Part shown: positions 36,583 through 45,554 of the stretch, one piece after another
Position numbering within the stretch: the stretch's first letter is position 1
Layout: every line of letters starts with the position of its first letter
DNA from: Cecembia calidifontis
Lineage (GTDB): Bacteria; Bacteroidota; Bacteroidia; Cytophagales; Cyclobacteriaceae
Direction of reading: 5' to 3'
NCBI RefSeq assembly: GCF_004216715.1
Contig: NZ_SGXG01000001.1
Span: 3,394,501-3,458,500, forward strand
Length of the DNA stretch: 64,000 nucleotides
Made by a program: the position numbers and the translations under genes
Notes under the pieces: model-generated
Databases searched by the model: none
Seen by the model: the letters and a program-made list of their open reading frames with translations, nothing else
Told to the model about the DNA's origin: nothing

Positions 36583-36630
36583 ACAAATCTCTTTGCTATT
36601 TTAGGGCATTAAACCTATTGAAGAAACACC

Positions 36631-37557
36631 ATGAATAAAGAAGCACAACATTTTTTGGGGGTAGATGTAGGAGGGACCCATTTAAAAATTGGGTTAGTAA
36701 ATAAATCTGGAGAAATTATTTCTTTTGAAAAAATTGATACCGCTCCCTACAGGGATGATCCCAGGGGATTCAATCCATTATTTATTGAATGTATCGGAAA
36801 GATACTCGGAAAATTTCCAGAAGTACGTAAAGTTGGGATAGGATTGCCGGGTCTGATTTCCAAAGACAGGTATACCACATTGGAGATACCGGCCATTCCT
36901 GCGCTGAACGGATTCAATCTGAAAGGGGAATTAAAAAAGGCTTACAGCCATATTTCTTTTTATTTAGAAAATGATGCCGCAGCGGCTGCTTTGGGAGAAT
37001 ATCGCTTTGGAAAGAATAATCCACCTGAAAATTTCCTTTTTATCACCATGGGTACAGGCATTGGAAGTGCCTTGGTCATCGATGGAGAAATTTTCAAAGG
37101 ATCTAGAGGAAATGCCATGGAGATGGGACACATGTTGTCCAGAGGTAATGAGGAGTTGGAAAAATTGATAGGTAGAAATGGTATATTGAGAATTTTGGAA
37201 AGGTTTATCCAAGCTTATCCCCGACTGGTTGGAGATTTGGAAAACAAGGAACTGGGGACACATTTATTGGTAGATACTGCAAGGGCAGGAAATGAAATTT
37301 CCCTGATGGTCTTCGAGGAAGTGGGCAGGATTTTGGGAGAAGCCATTGTTTCCACTATCAGGATATTGGATGTTACCAATGTCTATTTTGGAGGTGGGAT
37401 TTCTGCAGGTCTGGAATTCATGATGCCTGCTTTGGATAAAACAGTGAGACAGTACCTGACTCCTTATTATGTTAGAGACCTTAACTTGATGAAAGCCTCC
37501 TTAGAAAATAATGCGGGGACCCTGGGGGCAGCTGCTTTGTGTTTTTCAGAAGAATAA
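36631..37557 (+). CDS. ROK family protein (glucokinase-like)
   Basis: 308 residues. Signs are the phosphate loop FLGVDVGGTHLKIGLVN, the catalytic aspartate in ENDAAAAALGEY, and the GTGIGSALVIDG adenosine motif. The usual ROK zinc motif (CxCGxxGCxE after GHM) is absent: GHMLSRGNEELEK follows instead. It should be a cytoplasmic sugar kinase, but the missing zinc site leaves the substrate open. A perfect terminator follows. Confidence 0.85.
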   Translation: MNKEAQHFLGVDVGGTHLKIGLVNKSGEIISFEKIDTAPYRDDPRGFNPLFIECIGKILGKFPEVRKVGIGLPGLISKDRYTTLEIPAIPALNGFNLKGELKKAYSHISFYLENDAAAAALGEYRFGKNNPPENFLFITMGTGIGSALVIDGEIFKGSRGNAMEMGHMLSRGNEELEKLIGRNGILRILERFIQAYPRLVGDLENKELGTHLLVDTARAGNEISLMVFEEVGRILGEAIVSTIRILDVTNVYFGGGISAGLEFMMPALDKTVRQYLTPYYVRDLNLMKASLENNAGTLGAAALCFSEE

Positions 37558-37560
37558 AAA

Positions 37561-37593
37561 CAAAAATGCCATCCTGATCGGATGGCATTTTTG
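37561..37593. terminator. Perfect 14-bp terminator hairpin
   Basis: CAAAAATGCCATCC (37561-37574) pairs with GGATGGCATTTTTG (37580-37593) around a 5-base loop, with T-tracts in both directions. It ends the ROK gene and the convergent lipoprotein gene. Confidence 0.9.
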
Positions 37594-37628
37594 TTCATTT
37601 AAGTTTTTAAAGGCTTAAATGGAGTGTT

Positions 37629-38018
37629 TTAGGGGTCTAGGGTGCTGATAGTAACCTCACTTACCCTACTTACAGCATTGAGCCTGAAAATCACTTTTAG
37701 TGGTTGGCTATTGGGTGATTCAGTATTACATTCTGGTCCTGGTTCTATGAAATAGATAAAGAATGTCTGGCTTCTATCTGCCAATTCAACTTTGTCGGGT
37801 CTTCCGAATGTCTTGATCAAGGCCTGATTATTTTTCCCTAGGAATTCATTCTTTACAACCCTGAACTTTTCTATTTCATTTAACCTCCATCCCAAACAGC
37901 CATTTCTATCCTTTTTCCACTGTTCAATGTCAATACCTTCAACCTCTACTTTTGATGAACACTGACAAAAAAGGAAGACAATGAAACTATAAATGAGGTA
38001 ATTTTTTAAAGTTGGCAT
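37629..38018 (-). CDS. Small lipoprotein of unknown function
   Basis: 129 residues from ATG 38018. The longer start at 38081 is rejected because 38018 directly begins a lipoprotein signal ending LFCQC. The mature part has a GCLGWR segment and a two-cysteine tail region (PECNTE). I recognise no family. It reads convergently toward the ROK gene. Confidence 0.65.
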   Translation of the reverse strand: MPTLKNYLIYSFIVFLFCQCSSKVEVEGIDIEQWKKDRNGCLGWRLNEIEKFRVVKNEFLGKNNQALIKTFGRPDKVELADRSQTFFIYFIEPGPECNTESPNSQPLKVIFRLNAVSRVSEVTISTLDP

Positions 38019-38327
38019 TTTTGTTTGGTCTAAATGAGCTACAAATTTCTCTACAAAGTAAAACCTGTCTTTTGGATTCATGAAATTCTTGTGGATAAAT
38101 AGTTTTTCAGGCTACATTGTTATTGGTGTTCATGATTTTCGTACAATTGATAATCAGAAATAAAGCTGCAATTTCAAAAAAACAATTTCCAAATCTCATT
38201 AACATTCAATGTCTTTGGAAATACTTTTTCCTTGCGCCCTGATTAAAACTCAAATTGGGACAAACAGTTTCAATTGAGTATGCCTTTTAATATTTATATT
38301 AGCGGCCGTAAAATAAGCATAAAGACC
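38019..38327. other. Divergent intergenic spacer
   Basis: About 310 AT-rich bases between the divergent lipoprotein gene (start 38018) and the membrane-protein gene (start 38328). Apart from the promoter at 38274-38302, I see no gene, hairpin or repeat in it. Confidence 0.6.
38274..38302 (+). promoter_or_regulatory. Promoter for the 38328 membrane-protein gene
   Basis: TTG (38274-38276), 18 bases, then TATATTAG (38295-38302), one base off TAnnTTTG. This places transcription near 38309 and supports the ATG at 38328 over the TTG at 38274. Confidence 0.45.
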
Positions 38328-38825
38328 ATGTATTATCGTTTCGGAAAAGCATTTCATTTCTTATCAGTTCTGTTCTTTTTGGTATCATTTCTTTACATTT
38401 ATTCAGCTTTGCCTGAGGTGGTTACCTATGAACTGAACGAGGAGGGAGTGGGGCAAAAATTTATGACCAAAGGGACTTTTTTCTATTCAGGGATAATTTT
38501 CTTTTTGATTTTGAATCTCATTTTGATAACTCCTGGAAAAATGATTGAAAATCAGAGTACTCCCAATTTTAAAAGACTGTTTCCCACAGGAGATCAATTC
38601 AGGGATTATATCCTTACATGGATTTACAGTTTTGTTGGAGTAATCAATGTTTCCCTCTCTATTTTGGCTTTGTTTATCCATAGCATCAACAACCAGAATG
38701 AGATCGCTTCGGGTGATTTTGCTTTTTTCTTTTACCTGATACCAATATTTTTTGTAGTTTGGATTGTGGCTCTGTTCTGGATTCTATTCAAAAAGTTCAA
38801 TTCTATTCAAGATCAAGATCAATAA
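38328..38825 (+). CDS. Four-helix membrane protein of unknown function
   Basis: 165 residues from ATG 38328, with hydrophobic segments near residues 9-26, 50-67, 92-114 and 128-150. Its character resembles DUF1648-style small membrane proteins (SALPEVVTYELNEEGVG in the first loop), but the match is not certain. It is 39 bases upstream of parE and could be cotranscribed with the topoisomerase genes. Confidence 0.6.
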   Translation: MYYRFGKAFHFLSVLFFLVSFLYIYSALPEVVTYELNEEGVGQKFMTKGTFFYSGIIFFLILNLILITPGKMIENQSTPNFKRLFPTGDQFRDYILTWIYSFVGVINVSLSILALFIHSINNQNEIASGDFAFFFYLIPIFFVVWIVALFWILFKKFNSIQDQDQ

Positions 38826-38864
38826 GTATCTGAATATCAATTCACAATAAGATTTTATCAATAA

Positions 38865-40769
38865 ATGGCAGAAAACGTTCAATATACCGAAGACAGTATT
38901 AAGTCACTGGATTGGAGGGAACATATACGGTTAAGGCCCGGTATGTATATAGGTAAATTGGGTGACGGAAGTGCTCAGGATGATGGTATATATGTTCTCG
39001 TAAAAGAGGTTGTAGACAACAGTATTGACGAGCATATGATGGGATATGGGCGGACCATAGACATCAAAATATCCGAACACAGGGTTGAGGTCAGGGATTA
39101 TGGCAGGGGTATTCCTTTGGGAAAGGTGATTGATTGTGTTTCAAAAATCAATACCGGAGGAAAATATGATTCAGGAGCTTTTCAAAAATCTGTAGGCCTC
39201 AATGGTGTCGGTACCAAAGCTGTCAATGCCTTATCAGAATATTTCAAAGTACAATCATTCCGGGACGGTGAAACCAAAGTCGCTGTATTTGAAAAAGGGG
39301 TATTAATAGAGGACAGGGCACTGGAAAAAACAACGGAAAGAAATGGTACCAAAGTGACCTTTTCTCCGGATGCTTCCATTTTCAAAAATTATCATTTTAT
39401 TCCTGAATATCTCGAAAATCAGATCTGGAATTATGCTTTTTTGAATGCCGGTCTTACCATCAATTATAACGGGAAAAAGTACTATTCTGAAAAAGGGCTT
39501 TATGACTTATTAATGAGAAAAGTGGATGAAGACAGTATCCGGTATCCGATAATTCACTTAAAAGGGAATGATATTGAAATAGCACTTACCCATTCCAATC
39601 AGTACGGGGAAGAATATTACTCCTTTGTCAATGGTCAATTTACCACACAGGGAGGTACCCATTTGGCTGCCTTTAGGGAAGCAATAGTGAAAACCATCAG
39701 GGAATTTTACAAAAAAGACTATGATGCTTCTGATATCAGGTCATCTATTGTAGGAGCTATTGCAGTCAGGGTACAGGAACCCGTCTTTGAATCCCAAACC
39801 AAAACCAAATTGGGTTCTCAGAATGTGGGCCCGGACGGCCCTACCTTAAGGACCTTTGTCAATGATTTTGTGAAAACAGAACTTGACAATTACCTGCATA
39901 AAAACCCATCGGTGGCAGATGCACTTTTAAAGCGTATCCTTCAATCGGAAAGGGAAAGAAAAGAAATTTCCGGCATTAAAAAACTGGCCAATGAAAGGGC
40001 CAAAAAAGCCAACCTGCACAATAAAAAGCTCAGGGACTGTAGGGTACATTACGATGATCCCAAAGGAGATGAGGAGATGAAAAACAAAACCATGCTTTTT
40101 ATCACCGAAGGGGATTCTGCCTCTGGTTCCATTACCAAATCAAGGGATGTGCAGACCCAGGCTGTATTCTCTCTTAGGGGCAAACCATTGAACTGCTTTG
40201 GGATGACCAAAAAAGTGGTGTATGAAAATGAGGAATTTAACCTGTTGCAACACGCTCTTAATATCGAAGACGGAATAGAAGGCTTGCGCTACAGGAAAAT
40301 AGTCATCGCCACAGATGCTGATGTGGACGGGATGCATATCAGACTGCTGATCATGACATATTTCCTTCAGTTTTTTCCAGATTTGGTGAAAAATGGTCAC
40401 CTTTTTATCCTGGATACACCTTTGTTCAGAGTCAGGAATAAAAAAGAAACCATTTATTGTTACACCGATGAAGAGAGGCAAAGGGCCATACACAAATTGG
40501 GCAAGACTGCTGAAATCACCCGCTTCAAAGGCTTAGGGGAGATTTCTCCTGAAGAGTTTGGAAAATTCATAGGGGAGGATATCCGATTAGACCCCATTAT
40601 TTTGAGCAAAGAGACAAAAATTGCTGATTTGCTGAATTTCTATATGGGCAAAAACACCCCTGACCGCCAAAACTTTATCATTGACAATCTAAAAATTGAA
40701 AAGGATATTGTCTTTGACGATCCCGCCAAAAAGGTAGAAGAAGAGGCAGAGGAAAGTGAAGCAGCTTGA
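38865..40769 (+). CDS. parE: DNA topoisomerase IV subunit B (ParE)
   Basis: 634 residues with an ATPase domain (HIRLRPGMYIG, VVDNSIDEH, GRGIP, NGVGTKAVNALS), a transducer domain, and a TOPRIM domain (FITEGDSASGS, DADVDGMHIR). Length and the ParC-type partner downstream favour ParE over GyrB. It drives strand passage with ParC for decatenation of daughter chromosomes. It is separated from parC by 125 bases. Confidence 0.9.
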   Translation: MAENVQYTEDSIKSLDWREHIRLRPGMYIGKLGDGSAQDDGIYVLVKEVVDNSIDEHMMGYGRTIDIKISEHRVEVRDYGRGIPLGKVIDCVSKINTGGKYDSGAFQKSVGLNGVGTKAVNALSEYFKVQSFRDGETKVAVFEKGVLIEDRALEKTTERNGTKVTFSPDASIFKNYHFIPEYLENQIWNYAFLNAGLTINYNGKKYYSEKGLYDLLMRKVDEDSIRYPIIHLKGNDIEIALTHSNQYGEEYYSFVNGQFTTQGGTHLAAFREAIVKTIREFYKKDYDASDIRSSIVGAIAVRVQEPVFESQTKTKLGSQNVGPDGPTLRTFVNDFVKTELDNYLHKNPSVADALLKRILQSERERKEISGIKKLANERAKKANLHNKKLRDCRVHYDDPKGDEEMKNKTMLFITEGDSASGSITKSRDVQTQAVFSLRGKPLNCFGMTKKVVYENEEFNLLQHALNIEDGIEGLRYRKIVIATDADVDGMHIRLLIMTYFLQFFPDLVKNGHLFILDTPLFRVRNKKETIYCYTDEERQRAIHKLGKTAEITRFKGLGEISPEEFGKFIGEDIRLDPIILSKETKIADLLNFYMGKNTPDRQNFIIDNLKIEKDIVFDDPAKKVEEEAEESEAA

Positions 40770-40894
40770 CTTTTTAGGGTAAACAAGGAATCATTATTTC
40801 AAACTTGATTCAAACCTTATAAAAGTCCGAATTGATCTGTTTTTGGTTGGTTAACCACCAATTTTAACATCAACCTTTAGTTATAACTTATTGC

Positions 40895-43513
40895 ATGAGT
40901 GATATAGATAAAACAAACCCTGAAGAAAAAGACGAGAGTTTACATGATTCCATTCCTGTAACCGGCATGTATAAGGACTGGTTTTTGGATTATGCCTCTT
41001 ACGTAATTTTGGAAAGGGCCGTTCCTGCCATAGAAGATGGTTTAAAACCGGTACAGAGAAGGATCCTTCATGCCATGAAGGAAATGGATGATGGAAGGTT
41101 CAACAAGGTTGCCAATATCATTGGTCAGTCCATGCAATACCACCCTCATGGTGATGCTTCCATTGGAGATGCTATAGTAAATCTTGGCCAAAAAGACCTT
41201 CTGATCGAAACCCAGGGAAACTGGGGAGATATCCGGACAGGAGATTCTGCTGCTGCTGCAAGGTATATCGAAGCAAGGCTTTCCAAATTTGCCTTGGAAG
41301 TGGTGTTCAATCCACAGACCACCGATTGGCAGTTGTCCTATGATGGTAGGAAGCGTGAGCCGGTTACCCTTCCGGTAAAATTCCCTTTACTTCTTGCCCA
41401 AGGGGTTGAAGGTATAGCAGTCGGTTTATCCACTAAAATCCTTCCTCACAATTTCATAGAATTGATCCAGGGTTCTATTGCTATACTTAAAGGAGAGAAA
41501 ACCAATATTCTTCCTGATTTTCCCACAGGAGGTCTTGCTGATTTTTCCGAGTACAACGAAGGCCAAAGAGGTGGCCGGATAAAAGTTAGAGCAAGGATTG
41601 AAGAAGAGGACAATAAAACACTTTTAATCAAGGACATACCGTTTGGCACAACCACCAATTCTTTGATTGATTCCATTATCAAAGCCAATGATAAGGGCAA
41701 GATCAAGATCAAAAAAGTGGTGGACAACACGGCCAAGGATGTAGAAATACAGATCCAGTTGGCTCCGGGCCAATCCCCTGATATGACCATTGATGCCCTT
41801 TATGCATTTACGGATTGTGAGGTCAGTATTTCGCCCAATGCCTGTGTGATCATCAATGAGAAGCCTGTATTCCTTTCTGTCAACGAAATCCTGGAGTACA
41901 ATACCCAACAGACTAAATCCTTACTGAAAAGGGAATTGGAAATCCGCAAGGGGGAGTTGATGGAGAAATTGCTCTTTTCCTCCTTGGAAAAGATTTTCAT
42001 TGAAAACAGGATTTATCGTGATATAGAGGAGTGTGAAACCTGGGAAGCGGTCCTGGAGACCATTGATAGAGGGCTGGATCCTTTCAAGCCTGATTTTTAC
42101 AGGGAAATTACCACAGAGGATATCATTCGTCTGACAGAAATCAGGATAAAAAGAATTTCCAAGTTCGATTCATTTAAAGCAGATGAATTGATGCGCAAGC
42201 TGCAGGAAGAGTTAAAAGAAGTAAACTACAACTTAAAACACTTGACAGAATTTGCCATCAAATACTATGAAAACCTCTTGACTAAATATGGTAAAGGAAG
42301 AGAAAGAAAGACCGAGATCAGGACTTTTGATACCATTGAGGCTACAGTAGTGGCAGCAAATAATGCCAAATTATATGTTAACAGGGCAGATGGATTTGTG
42401 GGCTATGGCCTCAAAAAAGATGAGTTTGTCTGTGATTGTTCTGATCTTGATGATATCATTGTCTTCCGCAGAGATGGAAAGTGTTTGGTCACCAAAATCC
42501 AGGAAAAAGGTTTTGTGGGAAAAGACATCATCCATGTGGGGGTCTTCCGGAAAGGGGATGAAAGGATGGTTTACAACCTGATCTATCTTGACGGAACTTC
42601 AGGTAGGGCCATGGTCAAAAGGTTTCAAGTACTTGGCGTAACAAGGGACCGGGAATATGACTTGACAAAAGGAACTAAAGGTTCAAAAGTCCTATACTTA
42701 ACAGCCAATCCTAACGGAGAAGCTGAAATTGTAACCGTGTACCTGACACAAGGAGCTAAAGCCAGGATCAAAGTCTTTGATTTTGATTTCAGTACCATTG
42801 AAATCAAAGGAAGGTCAGCAGGGGGTAACATTCTTACCAAATATCCTGTTAGAAAAATCCAATTAAAGATGGAGGGCGTTTCTACATTGGGCGGACTGGA
42901 TGTGTATTATGATGCAGCCATAGGAAGATTGAATACAGACCAAAGGGGAAAGTGGATAGGCAATTTCTTAGGAGAAGACAGGATCATTGTGTTTTATAAG
43001 AACGGAGATTATGAACTGACCTCATTCGAGTTGACCAACCGCTATGAAGCCAATGATGTGCTCTTGATTGAAAAATTTGATCCCGAGAAGGTTGTGTCTG
43101 CCATTTATTATGATGGTGCCAGCAAAAACTATTTTGTTAAAAGATTCCTCATTGAAACTACGACCATCAATAAGAAATTCAATGTGATTTCAGACCACAA
43201 ACAGTCTAAATTAGTGGTGGTATCTACTGACAAACAACCTCAGGTCAGAGTAAAGGTTGCCAAAGGAAAAGAACAAGAGGAACTGGAGTTTGATCTGGAC
43301 ATGTTGATTGATGTCAAAGGATGGAAAGCTATCGGCAATAAGTTGACTTCCCATCAAGTCCTTCAAATTGACCTCATTCAAAATGAACCTAAAAAAGAAC
43401 AAACAATGGAAGGTGCAGAAGAGAAAGGGGAAGGGGATGAAGATATTGAGATAGGATCCACTGTGTCCTTTAAGGTCAAGAAAGATGAAGATGAACAATT
43501 AGGGTTGTTCTAG
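40895..43513 (+). CDS. parC: DNA topoisomerase IV subunit A (ParC)
   Basis: 872 residues. The catalytic tyrosine is Tyr124 in SAAAARYIEAR. The winged-helix domain and tower (about 15-470) and a C-terminal beta-pinwheel follow. The last 100 residues are acidic and glutamate-rich. With ParE it forms the A2B2 enzyme. A terminator hairpin follows 12 bases after the stop. Confidence 0.9.
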   Translation: MSDIDKTNPEEKDESLHDSIPVTGMYKDWFLDYASYVILERAVPAIEDGLKPVQRRILHAMKEMDDGRFNKVANIIGQSMQYHPHGDASIGDAIVNLGQKDLLIETQGNWGDIRTGDSAAAARYIEARLSKFALEVVFNPQTTDWQLSYDGRKREPVTLPVKFPLLLAQGVEGIAVGLSTKILPHNFIELIQGSIAILKGEKTNILPDFPTGGLADFSEYNEGQRGGRIKVRARIEEEDNKTLLIKDIPFGTTTNSLIDSIIKANDKGKIKIKKVVDNTAKDVEIQIQLAPGQSPDMTIDALYAFTDCEVSISPNACVIINEKPVFLSVNEILEYNTQQTKSLLKRELEIRKGELMEKLLFSSLEKIFIENRIYRDIEECETWEAVLETIDRGLDPFKPDFYREITTEDIIRLTEIRIKRISKFDSFKADELMRKLQEELKEVNYNLKHLTEFAIKYYENLLTKYGKGRERKTEIRTFDTIEATVVAANNAKLYVNRADGFVGYGLKKDEFVCDCSDLDDIIVFRRDGKCLVTKIQEKGFVGKDIIHVGVFRKGDERMVYNLIYLDGTSGRAMVKRFQVLGVTRDREYDLTKGTKGSKVLYLTANPNGEAEIVTVYLTQGAKARIKVFDFDFSTIEIKGRSAGGNILTKYPVRKIQLKMEGVSTLGGLDVYYDAAIGRLNTDQRGKWIGNFLGEDRIIVFYKNGDYELTSFELTNRYEANDVLLIEKFDPEKVVSAIYYDGASKNYFVKRFLIETTTINKKFNVISDHKQSKLVVVSTDKQPQVRVKVAKGKEQEELEFDLDMLIDVKGWKAIGNKLTSHQVLQIDLIQNEPKKEQTMEGAEEKGEGDEDIEIGSTVSFKVKKDEDEQLGLF

Positions 43514-43524
43514 TGAAAAGTACC

Positions 43525-43568
43525 AAAAAATGGGACTGTTTGCTTAAAATCAGGCAGTTCCATTTTTT
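43525..43568 (+). terminator. Terminator after parC
   Basis: AAAAAATGGGACTG (43525-43538) pairs with CAGTTCCATTTTTT (43555-43568), 14 pairs including one G-U, closing a 16-base loop and ending in a T-tract. Confidence 0.85.
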
Positions 43569-43820
43569 ATTTTAGCCTGATAATTATCCTGGCATTAAGA
43601 AAAAAAAATAACGAAAATCATTATCCAACCAAGTAAAATTCCTTTTCGAAAAGACGAATTTCATTTTTGTCAGGATAAAAATTTTTATCGTGAAAACTTT
43701 GGATATTAACGGTTTACATTGTTATTTTTTCTCATAAAATGACATGAAATTTCATTTTTATCCCTTCTGAAATATGCATTGTTTTGGTGGAAAGTACCAT
43801 TAATATAAGCTATTGTTGCC
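43569..43820. other. AT-rich spacer before the DUF1800 gene
   Basis: About 250 AT-rich bases. I see no gene, RNA or repeat; it should hold the promoter of the DUF1800-DUF1501 operon, but no clear TAnnTTTG box was found. Confidence 0.5.
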
Positions 43821-45551
43821 ATGAAAGAAATAAGATCGGGTCAGTTTAGAGATGTAGCCAATAGATACCGAAAGGTAGAACCTGAAATTTTGAACATTGA
43901 AACAAATGGCAAGTCCTCCACCCAACCACATGCTCCTAATCAAAGATTGCTTGAAGTAAGAGATGGTTTAGAACCATTTACCGGAAATTTCACAGAGAGG
44001 CATCTTGCTCACCTTATCAAAAGAATAAGCTTTGGAGTTACCAATAATGAAATTGCCAGGTTTAGAAATTCAAGTATTGACCAAATCTTAAATACTTTTT
44101 TCACCAGGCCTTCTGCCTACCCTCAACCTGTAAACAATTACAATAACATGGCGAACGGCATCTTGGATCCGGAGGTGGAAACTGGAGAGCCTTTTGTAAA
44201 TGCAGCCTTTGATAGGGACATTGAAGGGGAGCGGATAATTTCACTAAAAACCTGGATGATAGGGAGGATTATCAACACCCAGAATTCCTCCTTAGAAAAA
44301 ATGATCCTTTTTTGGTGGCATTTCCTTCCGATCAAACTCTGGGATGTATTTGTATCAAAGATCGCATACCGGTATATAAAAATGTTGGAAAGAAATGCCT
44401 TTGGGAATTTAAAAACCATCATAAAAGACCTGACTATAGACCCGGGTATGTTGATTTTCCTGAGTGGGGCATTCAATAATAAAGACACTCCTGATGAGAA
44501 TTTTGCCAGGGAATTGCAGGAATTATTTTGTATTGGAAAAGGAAAAGATGCCAGATACACGGAAGAGGATGTAAGAATGACGGCCAGGGTACTTACAGGC
44601 TGGACCATTGATTGGGACAGTGTACATGAAACTGGTGAGCCTTTGTCATTTTTCAACCCGGAGGCACACCATACTGGGGACAAACGTTTTTCGGCTTTTT
44701 ACGGCAATAGGGTAATTCAGGGAAAAACGGGTGAAGCTGGGGCTGAAGAACTGGATGAATTACTGGATATGATATTCTCTAACCCTGAGTGTGCAAAACA
44801 TTTGGCAAGGAGGATTTACAGTTTTTTTGTAACAACAGAAATCACTGAATTGGCTGAAAGAAATGTCATACAGCCATTGGCCAATATCATACGCAACAAT
44901 AACTATGATATATTGCCTGCATTGTATACCCTTTTTAAATCCGCACATTTTTATCATCCGCATATCATAGGCGTGGTGATTAAAAATCCATTTGATTTCA
45001 CATTGGGTTTTTGGAAGTCCTTTGAAATGACCAAGGCAACAAACCCGGCCGAAGAAAGGGATATGTATACAGGGGTCTTATGGCAGATGGCCAATTTGGG
45101 GATGGAAGTAGGAGACCCTCCCAATGTGGCCGGATGGCCTCCTTATTACCAAACTCCGCTTTATGACAAGATTTGGATAAATACTTATACCATTTCAAGA
45201 AGGATATTTTTAACAGATTCATTGGTGTTTTGGGGTTTTAGGTTATCTGACCGTGCAATGGCCAATGCAAATGTTCTGAATTTTGTGGATAAACTTCCCG
45301 GGGTTGAAGATCCAAATAAACTTATCAGAGAGTCCGCATTGATTCTGCTTGGAGTGGACTTAGGGACCGTTCAGTTCGAACAGGTTAAACAGGTCTTACT
45401 TTCAGGTCAGGAGCAGGATTATTATTGGACGGGAGCCTGGCTGACCTATAAGGCGAATCCTAATAATGCATTGGCAAGGACCACCGTTTTGAACCGTCTA
45501 AATCCAGCTTTCCAGATTTTATTACAAATGGCCGAAACCCACTTAATGTAA
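43821..45551 (+). CDS. DUF1800 family protein
   Basis: 576 residues, full length for DUF1800. It has ERHLAHLIKRISFGVT near residue 59 and a conserved FWWHFLPIKL region, then NFARELQELFCIGKG and DVRMTARVLTGW. No signal peptide is seen. DUF1800 genes pair with DUF1501 genes across bacteria, but the reaction is unknown. The stop is three bases before the next gene. Confidence 0.88.
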   Translation: MKEIRSGQFRDVANRYRKVEPEILNIETNGKSSTQPHAPNQRLLEVRDGLEPFTGNFTERHLAHLIKRISFGVTNNEIARFRNSSIDQILNTFFTRPSAYPQPVNNYNNMANGILDPEVETGEPFVNAAFDRDIEGERIISLKTWMIGRIINTQNSSLEKMILFWWHFLPIKLWDVFVSKIAYRYIKMLERNAFGNLKTIIKDLTIDPGMLIFLSGAFNNKDTPDENFARELQELFCIGKGKDARYTEEDVRMTARVLTGWTIDWDSVHETGEPLSFFNPEAHHTGDKRFSAFYGNRVIQGKTGEAGAEELDELLDMIFSNPECAKHLARRIYSFFVTTEITELAERNVIQPLANIIRNNNYDILPALYTLFKSAHFYHPHIIGVVIKNPFDFTLGFWKSFEMTKATNPAEERDMYTGVLWQMANLGMEVGDPPNVAGWPPYYQTPLYDKIWINTYTISRRIFLTDSLVFWGFRLSDRAMANANVLNFVDKLPGVEDPNKLIRESALILLGVDLGTVQFEQVKQVLLSGQEQDYYWTGAWLTYKANPNNALARTTVLNRLNPAFQILLQMAETHLM

Positions 45552-45554
45552 ACC

